In this document: one piece after another, positions 26,913 to 35,383 of the stretch
Layout: every line of letters begins with the position of its first letter
How positions within the stretch are numbered: position 1 is the stretch's first letter
Assembly: GCF_000583875.1 (NCBI RefSeq)
Contig: NZ_CP006571.1
Span: forward strand, 938,645-1,002,644
Direction of reading: 5' to 3'
Source: Chlamydia avium 10DC88
Lineage (GTDB): Bacteria > Chlamydiota > Chlamydiia > Chlamydiales > Chlamydiaceae
Length of the DNA stretch: 64,000 bases
The notes under the pieces: generated by a model
The model's database searches: none
What the model saw: only the letters and a program-made list of their open reading frames with translations
Told to the model about the DNA's origin: nothing
Position numbers and translations under genes: made by a program

Positions 26913-26996
26913 GCAGCTAAGAAGACTTGAACTTCCATGAGCATAAGCTCACTAGAACCTGAATCTAGCGCGTCTACCGGTTCCGCCATAGCTGCA
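26913..26996 (-). tRNA. tRNA-Leu (anticodon CAG)
   Basis: Minus-strand cloverleaf with acceptor stem GCAGCTA/TAGCTGC, discriminator A, and anticodon stem CTAGA/TCTAG enclosing the loop TTCAGGT, which gives anticodon CAG. A long variable arm (GTGAGCTTATGCTCAT) is typical of a class II tRNA, and the T arm contains GTTCAAG. Length is 84 with the discriminator, and the 3' CCA is not encoded. It lies just upstream of trxA on the same strand. Confidence 0.93.
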
Positions 26997-27449
26997 TGAA
27001 TGGCAGATTGTAGACATAGGGTAAAAAAAACACAATTCAGAAACTTTTTCGAAGTAAAAGAACAGATTACTTCAATTCGAATCCGAGATTGCTATTTCAA
27101 TAGTAGCACTTTTTAATAGAAATACCTTGAATGGGTTCTTCAATAAAAGGAAAAATAATTGTTAAGATTTTTGCGATAGCAGTTTTTTAAAAAAATTACC
27201 TAGGAAAATGAGAAACTTATGCAAGTAATAATAATTTAAAAGGCTAGTATTTAAACCCTTAGCTTTTAAACGAGATAGCAAATTCTTTATAGAATTGATT
27301 GGAGCTTTATGTTCAATATAATTCTCTGCTTGTGTTAGTATGATTGATTTAATGCGCAATAGTGCGAAAAGATTCTTGAGTTTATTGTTTGTCCATTTCT
27401 CACAATAAATTTAAGGAACGGTTCTGTTGCTTCGTTAACTGAAAAAAGG
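26997..27449. other. Intergenic region upstream of tRNA-Leu and CT538 homologue
   Basis: About 450 bases divide the minus-strand tRNA-Leu/trxA unit from the plus-strand CT538-like gene. Promoters in both directions are expected. The only coding candidate is a 65-codon minus-strand ORF at 27162-27359. No repeat or tRNA is seen. Confidence 0.5.
27162..27359 (-). CDS. Possible small basic hypothetical protein
   Basis: A 65-codon ORF starting with TTG. The predicted protein is basic and helical with an amphipathic C-terminus (KFLIFLGNFFKKLLSQKS) that could bind membrane or nucleic acid. No ribosome-binding site is evident and I know no homologue. The amino-acid composition looks less random than typical shadow ORFs, and it is the only long ORF in this gap. 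Confidence 0.3.
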   Translation of the reverse strand: MRIKSIILTQAENYIEHKAPINSIKNLLSRLKAKGLNTSLLNYYYLHKFLIFLGNFFKKLLSQKS

Positions 27450-28172
27450 ATGAGCATGGATATTTCTGGAAGCATCAAGAAAAAACTTCTTCAGTTTTTG
27501 GAAAAACAAAAAGAACCAGAATTGTTAGCCACGTATCTTTTTTATTTAGAACAAGCTTTGGGTTTGCGCCCTGTAGTTTTTGTTCGAGATAAAATAATTT
27601 TTAAAACCCCAGAAGATGCTGTACGAATTTTAGAAGAAGATAAAAAAATTTGGAGAGAAACAGAAATACAAATTTGTTCTGGTAAACCAGAGGTAAATGA
27701 ACATACAAAAAGGATCTATATTTGTCCTTTTACCGGAAAAGTTTTTGCTGATAATGTCTATGCTAATCCTCAGGACGCTATCTATGATTGGTTATCTTCG
27801 TGCCCACAAAATGCGGAACGTCAGAGTGGTGTCCGTGTAAAGCGTTTTCTTGTTTCTGATGATCCCAAAATGATTCAAGAATATATTGTACCTCCGAAAG
27901 AGCCTATTGTAAAAACTGTCTTTTCTTCTGTGATTACAGGCAAGTTATTCCATAGTTTGCCAGCTCTCATAGAGGAATTTACTTCAAATTATCTACGACC
28001 AATGACTTTGGAAGAAGTACAAAATCAAAATAAATTTCAATTAGAAAATTCCTTTTTATCATTGTTACAAGATGCCCTTGTGGAAGACAAAATAGCTGAG
28101 TTTGTAGAAAGCTTAGCAGACGATACCGCCTTTCATGTGTATATTAGTCAATGGATAGATACAGACGAGTAA
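27450..28172 (+). CDS. Chlamydia-conserved hypothetical protein (CT538 position, DUF2709-type)
   Basis: 240 residues, soluble, with no catalytic motif recognised. A central Cys-containing segment (YICPFTGKVFADNVYANP, about 90-107) looks like a small structural or metal-binding unit. The flanks are helical. I recall this family as restricted to Chlamydiae (DUF2709), which would need checking. It overlaps tsaE by 22 bases, so it is translationally coupled to a tRNA-modification gene, and dnaQ follows. Confidence 0.75.
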   Translation: MSMDISGSIKKKLLQFLEKQKEPELLATYLFYLEQALGLRPVVFVRDKIIFKTPEDAVRILEEDKKIWRETEIQICSGKPEVNEHTKRIYICPFTGKVFADNVYANPQDAIYDWLSSCPQNAERQSGVRVKRFLVSDDPKMIQEYIVPPKEPIVKTVFSSVITGKLFHSLPALIEEFTSNYLRPMTLEEVQNQNKFQLENSFLSLLQDALVEDKIAEFVESLADDTAFHVYISQWIDTDE

Positions 28173-28609
28173 CAAGTTCTTATCAGGAAACTTTAAATAT
28201 AGGTAAGGCACTTGGTAAATGCCTTTCCGCAGGAAGTGTGGTATTATTATTCGGTGATTACGGAGTTGGGAAGACGGAGTTTGTACGGGGTATAGTACAG
28301 GGCTACCTAGGAGATACTTCGGCTTATGATGTTGCAAGCCCTTCTTTTGCTCTTCTGCATGTGTACGGTAGCGAACCTCGAAGAATTTGTCACTATGATT
28401 TTTATAGGTTGGTAGATAATAAAGGTATTTATCAGGAATTATTCCAAGATACTACGGAAGATGACGTGATATGTGTGGAATGGCCAGATAAAATAACTTT
28501 ACCACGTTTTCGAGAGACCATACGGGTTTACATAAAAGCATTAACTAATGTTCAAAGAGAGGTGAGTGTATATGCCTCACCCTTCTTGTTAATTTTGTTA
28601 AAGGAATAA
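28151..28609 (+). CDS. tsaE: TsaE, tRNA t6A biosynthesis ATPase
   Basis: A 152-residue P-loop ATPase needed with TsaB, TsaC and TsaD to make N6-threonylcarbamoyladenosine at position 37 of ANN-decoding tRNAs. Walker A is GDYGVGKT (about 35-42), a conserved SPSF segment (VASPSFALLHVY) follows, then HYDFYRL and the Walker B-like VICVEWPDK. Length is typical. It overlaps the CT538-like gene by 22 bases, and dnaQ starts 3 bases after it. Confidence 0.93.
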   Translation: MDRYRRVTSSYQETLNIGKALGKCLSAGSVVLLFGDYGVGKTEFVRGIVQGYLGDTSAYDVASPSFALLHVYGSEPRRICHYDFYRLVDNKGIYQELFQDTTEDDVICVEWPDKITLPRFRETIRVYIKALTNVQREVSVYASPFLLILLKE

Positions 28610-28611
28610 AC

Positions 28612-29361
28612 ATGGCGTTACTTAAAGATACGATTTTTGTGTGTCTAGATTGTGAAATGACGGGATTAGATATAAAAAAAGATCGTATTATTGAATTTGC
28701 TGCAGTACGTTTTACTTTTGATAAGGTAATCGATTCAATAGAATGTTTGATTAATCCCGAGCGTGTTGTTTCTGCCGAATCACAGAAAATACATGGGATT
28801 TCTAATGCCATGTTAAAAAATCAACCACTAATGTCTACTGTATTCCCCAAGATCAAAGCTTTTTTAAAAGAAGGAGATTACATAGTCGGTCACAGCGTGG
28901 GATTTGATATACAAGTTTTGTCTCAAGAAGCAGAAAGAATCGGAGACTCTTTTCTTTCTAAATATCATATCATTGATACATTGCGATTAGCAAAAGAATA
29001 TGGCGATAGTCCAAATAATTCTTTAGAAGCGTTAGCTATGCATTTTAATGTCCCTTATGATGGGAACCATCGTGCTATGAAAGATGTTGAGATCAACATC
29101 AGCATTTTCAAACATTTTTGTAGACGTTTCCGTACAATTGAACAGTTACAGCAGGTTTTATCAAAACCTATTAAAATGAAATATATGCCCTTAGGGAAAC
29201 ATAAGGGACGTTCTTTTTCAGAAATTCCTTTGTCTTATTTACAATGGGCGGCCAAAATGGATTTTGATCCCGATTTACGTTTTTCTATTCGCCATGAAAT
29301 TAAACATCGCCAAAAAGGGACAGGATTTACACAGGTAAATAACCCATTTATTGGCTTGTAA
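28612..29361 (+). CDS. dnaQ: DnaQ-family 3'-5' exonuclease with C-terminal DUF3820-type domain
   Basis: DEDDh exonuclease, a probable DNA polymerase III epsilon proofreading subunit or an ExoX-like nuclease. Exo I is CLDCEMTGLD (Asp13, Glu15), Exo II is GHSVGFDIQVL and Exo III is HRAMKDVE. The C-terminal 65 residues (MKYMPLGKHKGRSFSEIP, then YLQWAAKMDFDPDLR) look like a DUF3820 domain, seen in some DnaQ/ExoX-like proteins but not in E. coli epsilon. It lies 3 bases behind tsaE. Whether it binds DnaE is open, because the fused domain occupies the usual tail position. Confidence 0.88.
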   Translation: MALLKDTIFVCLDCEMTGLDIKKDRIIEFAAVRFTFDKVIDSIECLINPERVVSAESQKIHGISNAMLKNQPLMSTVFPKIKAFLKEGDYIVGHSVGFDIQVLSQEAERIGDSFLSKYHIIDTLRLAKEYGDSPNNSLEALAMHFNVPYDGNHRAMKDVEINISIFKHFCRRFRTIEQLQQVLSKPIKMKYMPLGKHKGRSFSEIPLSYLQWAAKMDFDPDLRFSIRHEIKHRQKGTGFTQVNNPFIGL

Positions 29362-29467
29362 TGTGTGCTTTTTATTTTCAAGTAATCTCTTGATTTTCTT
29401 TAATGCGGAGGCTACTATCCAACAAGATGTAGTAGAAAGGCAGCTTCGTCACAAAGAGAAATAGCAT

Positions 29468-29938
29468 ATGCTGAAGAAAAAGCCTGTATCTTTTAGTTGT
29501 ATAGATGGCCATATTTATAAGATTTTTCCTAATGATTTAAATGCAAATAATACAGTGTTTGGCGGTTTATTAATGAGTTTATTAGATCGCTTAGCTCTTG
29601 TAGTTGCAGAAAGACATGCAGAACGTATTTGTGTCACAGCGTTTGTTGATGCATTGTGTTTTTATGCTCCCGCTTACATGGGAGAAAATCTAATATGCAA
29701 AGCAGCTGTAAATCGTACATGGAAAACTTCTTTAGAAGTAGGTGTTAAAGTTTGGGCAGAAAATATCTATAAACAAGAAAGAAGACATATTACTTCGGCA
29801 TATTTTACTTTTGTTGCTGTAGATGAACAGAATATACCCACGCCTGTTCATCAGATTGTACCGGAGACTCTTGAAGAAAAGCGACGGTATAATGAGGCTG
29901 ATCAACGTCGACAGGTGCGACTGAATATGAATAAATAG
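29468..29938 (+). CDS. Acyl-CoA thioesterase, YciA-like hotdog fold
   Basis: 156-residue hotdog-fold protein similar to YciA/acyl-CoA hydrolases, which cleave acyl-CoA thioesters. The signature region is [24 protein letters not shown], the position of the catalytic Asp in this class, followed by [17 protein letters not shown]. The preceding 106 bases contain no gene. lnt starts 7 bases after the stop, so it is at the head of an envelope-lipid operon (lnt, lpxC, fabZ, lpxA). The physiological substrate is unknown. Confidence 0.82.
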   Translation: MLKKKPVSFSCIDGHIYKIFPNDLNANNTVFGGLLMSLLDRLALVVAERHAERICVTAFVDALCFYAPAYMGENLICKAAVNRTWKTSLEVGVKVWAENIYKQERRHITSAYFTFVAVDEQNIPTPVHQIVPETLEEKRRYNEADQRRQVRLNMNK

Positions 29939-29945
29939 GAACGTT

Positions 29946-31567
29946 TTGTTTAGGATTGTTAGTTTTTTTTGTTCCTGGATTCTTATAGCCTTTGCTCAAC
30001 CCGATAGTAGTACGATATTCTCTTGTTTGGGAAGCGTATGTGGATATGGTCTTCTTTGGTATAGTTTAGAACCCTGCAAACCCCAGACTATCTCTTGGAA
30101 AAAGTTATTCCTCATATTATTTTTCTGGAGCGTAACCCTCTATAGTTGGCATTTCTCATGGATGCTATCCGACTTTTATGTAGGGAAGTTTATTTACCTT
30201 GTATGGGCGATACTCTGTAGTGTGCTGGCATGCCTATTCACCATATTTTCTCTCTTTCTTATTTATGTAATTCGAAAAAAATGTTTAAAATTCTCTGGTT
30301 TTTCCCAGGATTTTGGGTAAGCATAGAGATGTTAAGATTTTACTTTCTCCTCTCCGGAATGTCTCTAGATTATCTAGGGTGGCCAATTACAGCTACAGCC
30401 TATGGAAGACAATTCGGAGGGTTTTTCGGTTGGGCAGGAGAAAGTGTCGTGATAGTAATGATGGGAATCAGCTTTTATCTCGTTTTACTAAAAAAACGTC
30501 ACGCTTTCAAATTATGGCTAGCGTGTATTTTGTTCCCTTATGTTTTAGGCGGATTGCACTATGAATACCTGAAATTAAGATTTTCTAGCCGAGATAGTTT
30601 ACGTCTTGCTGTGATTCAACCTGCAGGTCCACTTTATACAGGATGTTCGTCAGTAAGTGCCTTCTGCATCTGGCAGAAGTTAATTCATCTTGCATCTATG
30701 GTGGAGAAACCCGTAGATCTTGTGATTTTCCCTGAGGTCGCACTCCCCTTTGCTCAAGATAAAAGAGTTTATCCTTATGATGATAGTCGCTTAATACTTG
30801 AACCTCTAGTGGATTTAAAACAACAGCAAGAATTTTTAACAAATATTGATTGGATTCAGGCTCTTGTAGATTATTTCGAATGTCCAGTCCTAATGGGATT
30901 GGAACGTTTTGAGGAAATAGGATCCCAGATGTATGTCTATAATTCTGCAACGTGTCTATCTCGCGAGGGGAAACTATACGGCTATGATAAGCGCATACTT
31001 GTCCCCGGAGGAGAGTATATTCCTTGTGGTAGATTAGGCTGGTTCTTCTGCAAGAAATATTTTCCTGAATACGCACTTACATGTCGACGCTTACCAGGTA
31101 TCCGCTCAGGAGTAATAAAAATACAAGACTTACCTGCAATGGGGATATCAATTTGTTATGAAGAAACTTTTGGACATTTACTTAGGCATTATAAAAAAAA
31201 TGGCGCGAAATTTCTTGTAAATTTAACAAATGATGGATGGTATCCCTCTTCTAATCTCCCCCAAGTGCATTTTTCTCATGGTATTCTACGTAATCAAGAG
31301 TTAGGTATGCCATGTGTGCGTGCTTGCCATACAGGTGTTACTGTAGCGGCAGATGCTTTAGGAAGAGTTTTACACATGCTCCCCTACGAAACTTGTTCTA
31401 GAAAAGCACCCCCAGGAGTATTGCAAATCAATCTTCCTTTGCAAAATTATTTTACTTTATATTCTTGGTGGGGAGATGTACCCATGATTTTTTTAGCTTT
31501 ACTCTCTACCAGTTGTATGGGATGTTATTTTGCTTATCACTTGCTTGCTAAAAAAGAAAAAGGATAA
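29946..31567 (+). CDS. lnt: Apolipoprotein N-acyltransferase, frameshifted as read
   Basis: Inner-membrane enzyme that adds the third acyl chain to lipoproteins such as Mip. The first about 112 codons (TTG start at 29946) encode several membrane spans. The frame then breaks at A7 (30275-30281), and the rest continues to 31567 in another frame. Adding one A restores VIRKKMFKILWFFPGFW without a gap. The second part carries the nitrilase-type domain with the catalytic Glu in LVIFPEVALP, Lys in YDKRILVPGGEY and Cys in ISICYEETFG, and a final membrane span. Reconstructed length about 540 residues is normal. An 'error or slippage' reading fits better than gene loss. Confidence 0.88.
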
Positions 31568-31596
31568 TATACGAACACTCTTTTTCAGGTTTTTGC

Positions 31597-32439
31597 ATGT
31601 TAGAACGAGCTCAAAGGACGTTAAAGCGTGAAGTGTGTTATTCCGGAGTGGGGATCCACTTTGGGAAGTCAGCAACTTTAACTTTAGAGCCTGCTAAAGA
31701 AAATACAGGAATAGTTTTTTACCGCTCAGATATTGAGGGGAACTATATTCCAGCATTGCTTTCTCATGTGTGTAGTACAGGACGCAGTACCACATTATCT
31801 TCAGGGGACTCTGTTGTTGCAACCGTGGAGCACCTTATGGCTGCTTTGCGGTCCAGTAATATCGATAATGTGATTGTCCATTGTAGTGAAGAAGAAATCC
31901 CCATAGGAGATGGTAGTTCACAGGTATTTATGCAACTCATTGATGATGCGGGTGTTTGCGTGCAAAATGATAAAGTCTCTATTGCACAACTATCTCGGCC
32001 TGTGTACTATCAAGCCCAAGATACTTTTCTCGCAGCATTTCCCTGTGATGAACTAAAAATTTCGTATACTTTACATTATCCTCAAAGTCCTACTATAGGA
32101 ACCCAGTATCGTTCTTTTGTAATTACAGAGGGGTCTTTCCGTAAAGATATTGCTCCATGTAGAACATTTGCTTTATACAATGAGTTGTGTTTTTTAATGG
32201 ACAGGGGATTAATAGGTGGTGGCTGCTTGGAAAATGCTGTTGTTTTTAAGGATGATGGTGTCATTAGCAGGGGACCATTGCGTTTCCCAGATGAGCCCGT
32301 AAGGCATAAAATTTTAGATTTAATAGGGGATCTATCTTTGGTTGGAAAACCTTTTAAAGCACATATTATAGCTATTGGATCAGGGCATTCTTCGAATATT
32401 GCTTTGGGAAGAAAAATTCTAGAAGTATTGCAATTTTAA
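31597..32439 (+). CDS. lpxC: UDP-3-O-acyl-N-acetylglucosamine deacetylase
   Basis: Zinc hydrolase that performs the committed step of lipid A synthesis. The zinc and active-site motifs are visible: VEHLMAAL (His), a second segment around PVRHKILDLIGDLSLVG (His and Asp), and GSGHSSNIAL (His). Two LpxC repeats span the 280 residues, as usual. It is followed at 14 bases by fabZ and then lpxA, a classic lipid A cluster. The ATG at 31597 lies 29 bases after the lnt stop. Confidence 0.95.
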   Translation: MLERAQRTLKREVCYSGVGIHFGKSATLTLEPAKENTGIVFYRSDIEGNYIPALLSHVCSTGRSTTLSSGDSVVATVEHLMAALRSSNIDNVIVHCSEEEIPIGDGSSQVFMQLIDDAGVCVQNDKVSIAQLSRPVYYQAQDTFLAAFPCDELKISYTLHYPQSPTIGTQYRSFVITEGSFRKDIAPCRTFALYNELCFLMDRGLIGGGCLENAVVFKDDGVISRGPLRFPDEPVRHKILDLIGDLSLVGKPFKAHIIAIGSGHSSNIALGRKILEVLQF

Positions 32440-32453
32440 GAAATGAGTGGTGA

Positions 32454-32918
32454 ATGAAAGAGGCTCCTGTAATTAAATTACGAGAATTATTAAACTTACT
32501 TCCGCATCGTTATCCATTTTTACTTGTGGATCGCGTGCTGTCTTATGATTTGGAAAAAAGATCTATTGTTGCGCAGAAAAATGTAACGATAAATGAACCT
32601 TTTTTTGTAGGACATTTTCCTGAAGCCCCCATTATGCCTGGGGTGTTGATATTAGAATCTTTGGCGCAAGCAGCTGGAGTATTGTTGGGATTAATATTAG
32701 AAAATGATCGGCATAAGAGGCTAGCTTTGTTTTTAGGAATACAAAAGGCAAAGTTTCGTCAGGCAGTACGTCCAGGCGATGTTCTTACTCTTAATGCTGA
32801 GTTTTCTCTAATTTCCTCAAAAGGTGGGAAGGCTACAGCACAAGCTTGCGTAGATTCCCGAGCTGTTGCTGAAGGCGAACTCAGTTTTGCTCTAGTAGAT
32901 AAAGAATCTTTAGATTAA
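32454..32918 (+). CDS. fabZ: (3R)-hydroxyacyl-ACP dehydratase
   Basis: 154-residue hotdog dehydratase of fatty acid elongation. It shows [14 protein letters not shown], the catalytic His in [11 protein letters not shown] and the catalytic Glu in [10 protein letters not shown]. Its product class (3-hydroxyacyl-ACP) is shared with LpxA/LpxD substrates, which explains the clustering. It sits between lpxC (14-base gap) and lpxA (9-base gap). Confidence 0.95.
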   Translation: MKEAPVIKLRELLNLLPHRYPFLLVDRVLSYDLEKRSIVAQKNVTINEPFFVGHFPEAPIMPGVLILESLAQAAGVLLGLILENDRHKRLALFLGIQKAKFRQAVRPGDVLTLNAEFSLISSKGGKATAQACVDSRAVAEGELSFALVDKESLD

Positions 32919-32927
32919 CGGAGACCT

Positions 32928-33768
32928 ATGACGAACATTCACCCAACAGCAATTATTGAATCTGGGGCTAAAATCGGTAAGAATGTTGTTATTGAGCCGT
33001 ATGTAGTGATTAAGTCAACGGTGACCCTTTGTGATAATGTAGTGGTGAAATCTTATGCTTATATTGATGGGCATACCACTATAGGTAAAGGAACAACAAT
33101 TTGGCCATCGGCAATGATAGGGAATAAACCCCAGGATCTAAAATATCGGGGAGAGAAAACCTACGTTACTATTGGTGAAAATTGTGAGATTCGAGAATTT
33201 GTTATTATTACTTCTTCCACGTTTGAAGGTACAACAGTTTCTATAGGGAATAATTGCCTAATTATGCCTTGGGCTCATGTAGCTCATAACTGTACGATTG
33301 GGAATCATGTAATTTTAAGTAATCATGCACAGTTAGCTGGTCATGTTTTTGTAGGAGATCACGCTATTATTGGGGGGGATGGTAGGAGTCCATCAATTTG
33401 TGCGCATAGGAGCGCATGCCATGGTTGGTGCTTTAAGTGGTGTCCGTCGTGATATTCCTCCTTATACCATAGGCGCAGGGAATCCATATCAATTAGGGGG
33501 GATCAATAAAGTAGGCCTACAAAGAAGACAAGTGCCATTTGAAACACGTCTAATTCTAATTAAAGTATTTAAAAAGGTATATCGTAATACAGGAAGTTTT
33601 TCTCAAGCTTTATTAGAAGTTAAAGAAGAATATAGCCATGTTCCTGAAGTGCAAAATTTTGTTCATTTCTGTCAGAATCCGAGTAAGCGTGGTATCGAAC
33701 GAGGTGCGGATAAAGACGCTTTCCAAGACGAACTTTTGGATAAAGAAGAAGTCTTTGTTGAGTCTTAA
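32928..33768 (+). CDS. lpxA: UDP-GlcNAc acyltransferase, frameshifted as read
   Basis: First enzyme of lipid A synthesis, a trimeric left-handed beta-helix protein. Hexapeptide repeats ([23 protein letters not shown] and onward) fill the first 150 residues. The frame breaks at a run of seven G (33372-33378). With six G the reading becomes [17 protein letters not shown], matching the conserved GG-x-x-x-VHQF LpxA core, and continues through [17 protein letters not shown] to the helical C-terminus. Restored length about 279 residues is right for LpxA. Given the role of LpxA, a one-base insertion error or slippage site is the likelier reading. Confidence 0.88.
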
Positions 33769-34147
33769 AATCTATAGATTTTCTTTGGGAATGTAAATAG
33801 GGTGCTCTATAAGTGGACACTCAACTTTCATCTTCTATAAGTTCATTAAGATGCGATACCGAAGTATGGATTGATTTTCATCTCATAAGTTAATCAAAGT
33901 TTCTGAATCTAGCGGATTTTTAATTTAAGGATCCGTGTCGGGGGATCATTCACATCTTTTGGTTGTTGGCTAGGAATTGATCTAGGCTGCAGTCATATTA
34001 AAAAATTTTTTAATCAAGCGTTTTTTAATTCTTTTTATTAATTGTTTCGTAATTTAATGTTATTTATGGTATATTTACGCTCTTATAGAATATTTTAATT
34101 TTAATCAATTAGAAAAGTTTGTTAATTTTTAAGTCGAGGAGGTGGAT
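33769..34147. other. Gene-free region between lpxA and cap1 where fmt would be expected
   Basis: 379 bases with stops in all frames and no recognisable protein fragment. In C. trachomatis, as I recall, fmt (methionyl-tRNA formyltransferase) directly follows lpxA and precedes CT529. I searched by eye for Fmt-like pieces on the plus strand and saw none. The last 130 bases are AT-rich (many T and A runs) and probably hold the cap1 promoter. A strong AGGAGG ribosome-binding site is at 34137-34142. Confidence 0.6.
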
Positions 34148-35113
34148 ATGGCTTCTGCAGTATCATCACGTGCAGTACCCACCCTTAATCTATCTGGGAA
34201 AATCCTTTCTTTAAACACTAGTAAAATACGTCCGTCATCGACAGGAAATTGCTTGTCTCAGTTTTTAACGCATAAAGGTAATCATCTGTCTCGTTTCGTT
34301 GGCGGAACTAAAAACGTAGATAAGGTTTTAAAGCTAGCTAAGTCATCGGCAGAGCTAGGTAGCCATATACTAGATATTACCGGACATGCAGAAGGGGTTT
34401 CATCTACATTGAAAAATACTGTTGGCGCTTTAAGCACAACACGATCTTTTATATCGCTATTTAATGCATATAACGGAGCTATTCCCGGATGTGTATCGGC
34501 TGTTAAGAGTTGCTACAAGCATGTGAAACAATGTGTTTCTCCTGAGGGCAATTCTGGTGAAACTCGAGAAATTCCTTATAATGCATGTTATCTCACCAAG
34601 GGAGATCATGCATTGGCAGCTATCGATGCGTTAGGTTCAGCGGTAGGAGCATCGACCTATGTTGCAACATTTGGTGCTGTTCGTCCTGTACTCTTGGCTA
34701 ATAAACTCGTGCATACGCCTTTCCTCTCTTCAGATGTAAAACAAGCTCTTGGTTTTAGCGTTGATTGCATGATGACTGCTAATCATGCTGCAAAAGTCAT
34801 TGGTAGTGCCGCAGCTTTGGCTTATGAAGTTCGTGCCTATGATCGGGCAAATCGAGGTTTAGATGAAGCTATGAGCGACGCCGCTCTAGACAATGAAGCT
34901 TATATGCAGATGTCGGACGCTTTAAAAGAATCGCATTACCAAGCTTGCAAGAGAATAATTCTTACTCTATTGGAGAAGGCTTTCGAACTTCTTGCAGATA
35001 TTGTGAAGTTTATTCCTATGCCTCATTATAGCAGCTTGCGTTTGGCTGTAATTTCTGGGTTTACAACAATATCTAGTGCTATTGGATGCTATGCTCTCTG
35101 GGCAAGTTCATAA
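34148..35113 (+). CDS. cap1: Cap1-like inclusion membrane protein (CT529 position)
   Basis: 321-residue Chlamydia-specific protein. It has two long hydrophobic-to-neutral blocks, around residues 90-125 and 175-225, and a final hydrophobic segment (LRLAVISGFTTISSAIGCYALW). This layout fits inclusion membrane proteins secreted by type III. The C. trachomatis member Cap1/CT529 is a CD8 T-cell antigen. I choose ATG at 34148 because AGGAGG lies 5 bases upstream; an in-frame GTG at 34142 would overlap that site. Position between the lpxA region and rplC supports the call. Fine sequence identity could not be tested. Confidence 0.78.
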   Translation: MASAVSSRAVPTLNLSGKILSLNTSKIRPSSTGNCLSQFLTHKGNHLSRFVGGTKNVDKVLKLAKSSAELGSHILDITGHAEGVSSTLKNTVGALSTTRSFISLFNAYNGAIPGCVSAVKSCYKHVKQCVSPEGNSGETREIPYNACYLTKGDHALAAIDALGSAVGASTYVATFGAVRPVLLANKLVHTPFLSSDVKQALGFSVDCMMTANHAAKVIGSAAALAYEVRAYDRANRGLDEAMSDAALDNEAYMQMSDALKESHYQACKRIILTLLEKAFELLADIVKFIPMPHYSSLRLAVISGFTTISSAIGCYALWASS

Positions 35114-35145
35114 GAGAGAATTCTTGATTTATAGTAATTAGGGTA

Positions 35146-35177
35146 AGCGCTTCTGGATTTTCTAGGAGCGTTTTTTT
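35146..35177 (+). terminator. Intrinsic terminator after cap1
   Basis: AGCGCTTCT and AGGAGCGTT can pair (9 bp with two wobble pairs) around an 8-base loop, and are directly followed by a run of seven T. It lies 33 bases past the cap1 stop, so it probably ends that transcript before the ribosomal operon. Confidence 0.7.
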
Positions 35178-35338
35178 GTTTGTTAGTAAAATAAAAGATT
35201 TATAAAAATGGTCATATCTTATTTTTATGCAAGAGTTCCATTTTTTCTTATTGTAAAAATCTTCCTCCTCTGATAACCTACCCCTTTATTTTCTTAATGA
35301 AAAGGTTCCTTTTCTTTTTAGGAAATCTGCAAGCAAAA

Positions 35339-35347
35339 TGCTAAAAT
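35339..35347 (+). promoter_or_regulatory. Extended -10 promoter element for the rplC operon
   Basis: TG-C-TAAAAT at 35339-35347 is a good extended -10. The -35 position (about 35319-35324) is weak (TAGGAA/TTAGGA). Predicted start near 35354 would give a leader of about 52 bases that begins almost exactly at the hairpin at 35356-35383. Confidence 0.4.
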
Positions 35348-35355
35348 GTTTTTCT

Positions 35356-35383
35356 GACTGTGTTCACTTCGGTGTTTCCAGTC
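35356..35383 (+). promoter_or_regulatory. Hairpin with TTCG tetraloop in the rplC leader
   Basis: GACTG pairs with CAGTC, then a symmetric 4x4 internal loop, then CAC-TTCG-GTG, which is a UUCG tetraloop. It ends 22 bases before the rplC start and is not followed by a U-run, so it is not a terminator. It could be a 5'-stabilising stem or a ribosomal-protein binding leader. Function is inferred. Confidence 0.45.

Noticed and set aside
33620..33820. 66-codon minus-strand ORF over the end of lpxA
   Set aside because: It is antisense to the conserved LpxA C-terminus and has no ribosome-binding site. It is a shadow of lpxA, not a remnant of fmt.
34142..34147. GTG start for cap1 at 34142
   Set aside because: It falls at the end of the AGGAGG site. 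The ATG at 34148 has ideal spacing.
34160..34180. CACGTG core near the cap1 start as a parS site
   Set aside because: Only the central hexamer-like core resembles the parS palindrome. The flanking bases do not match.
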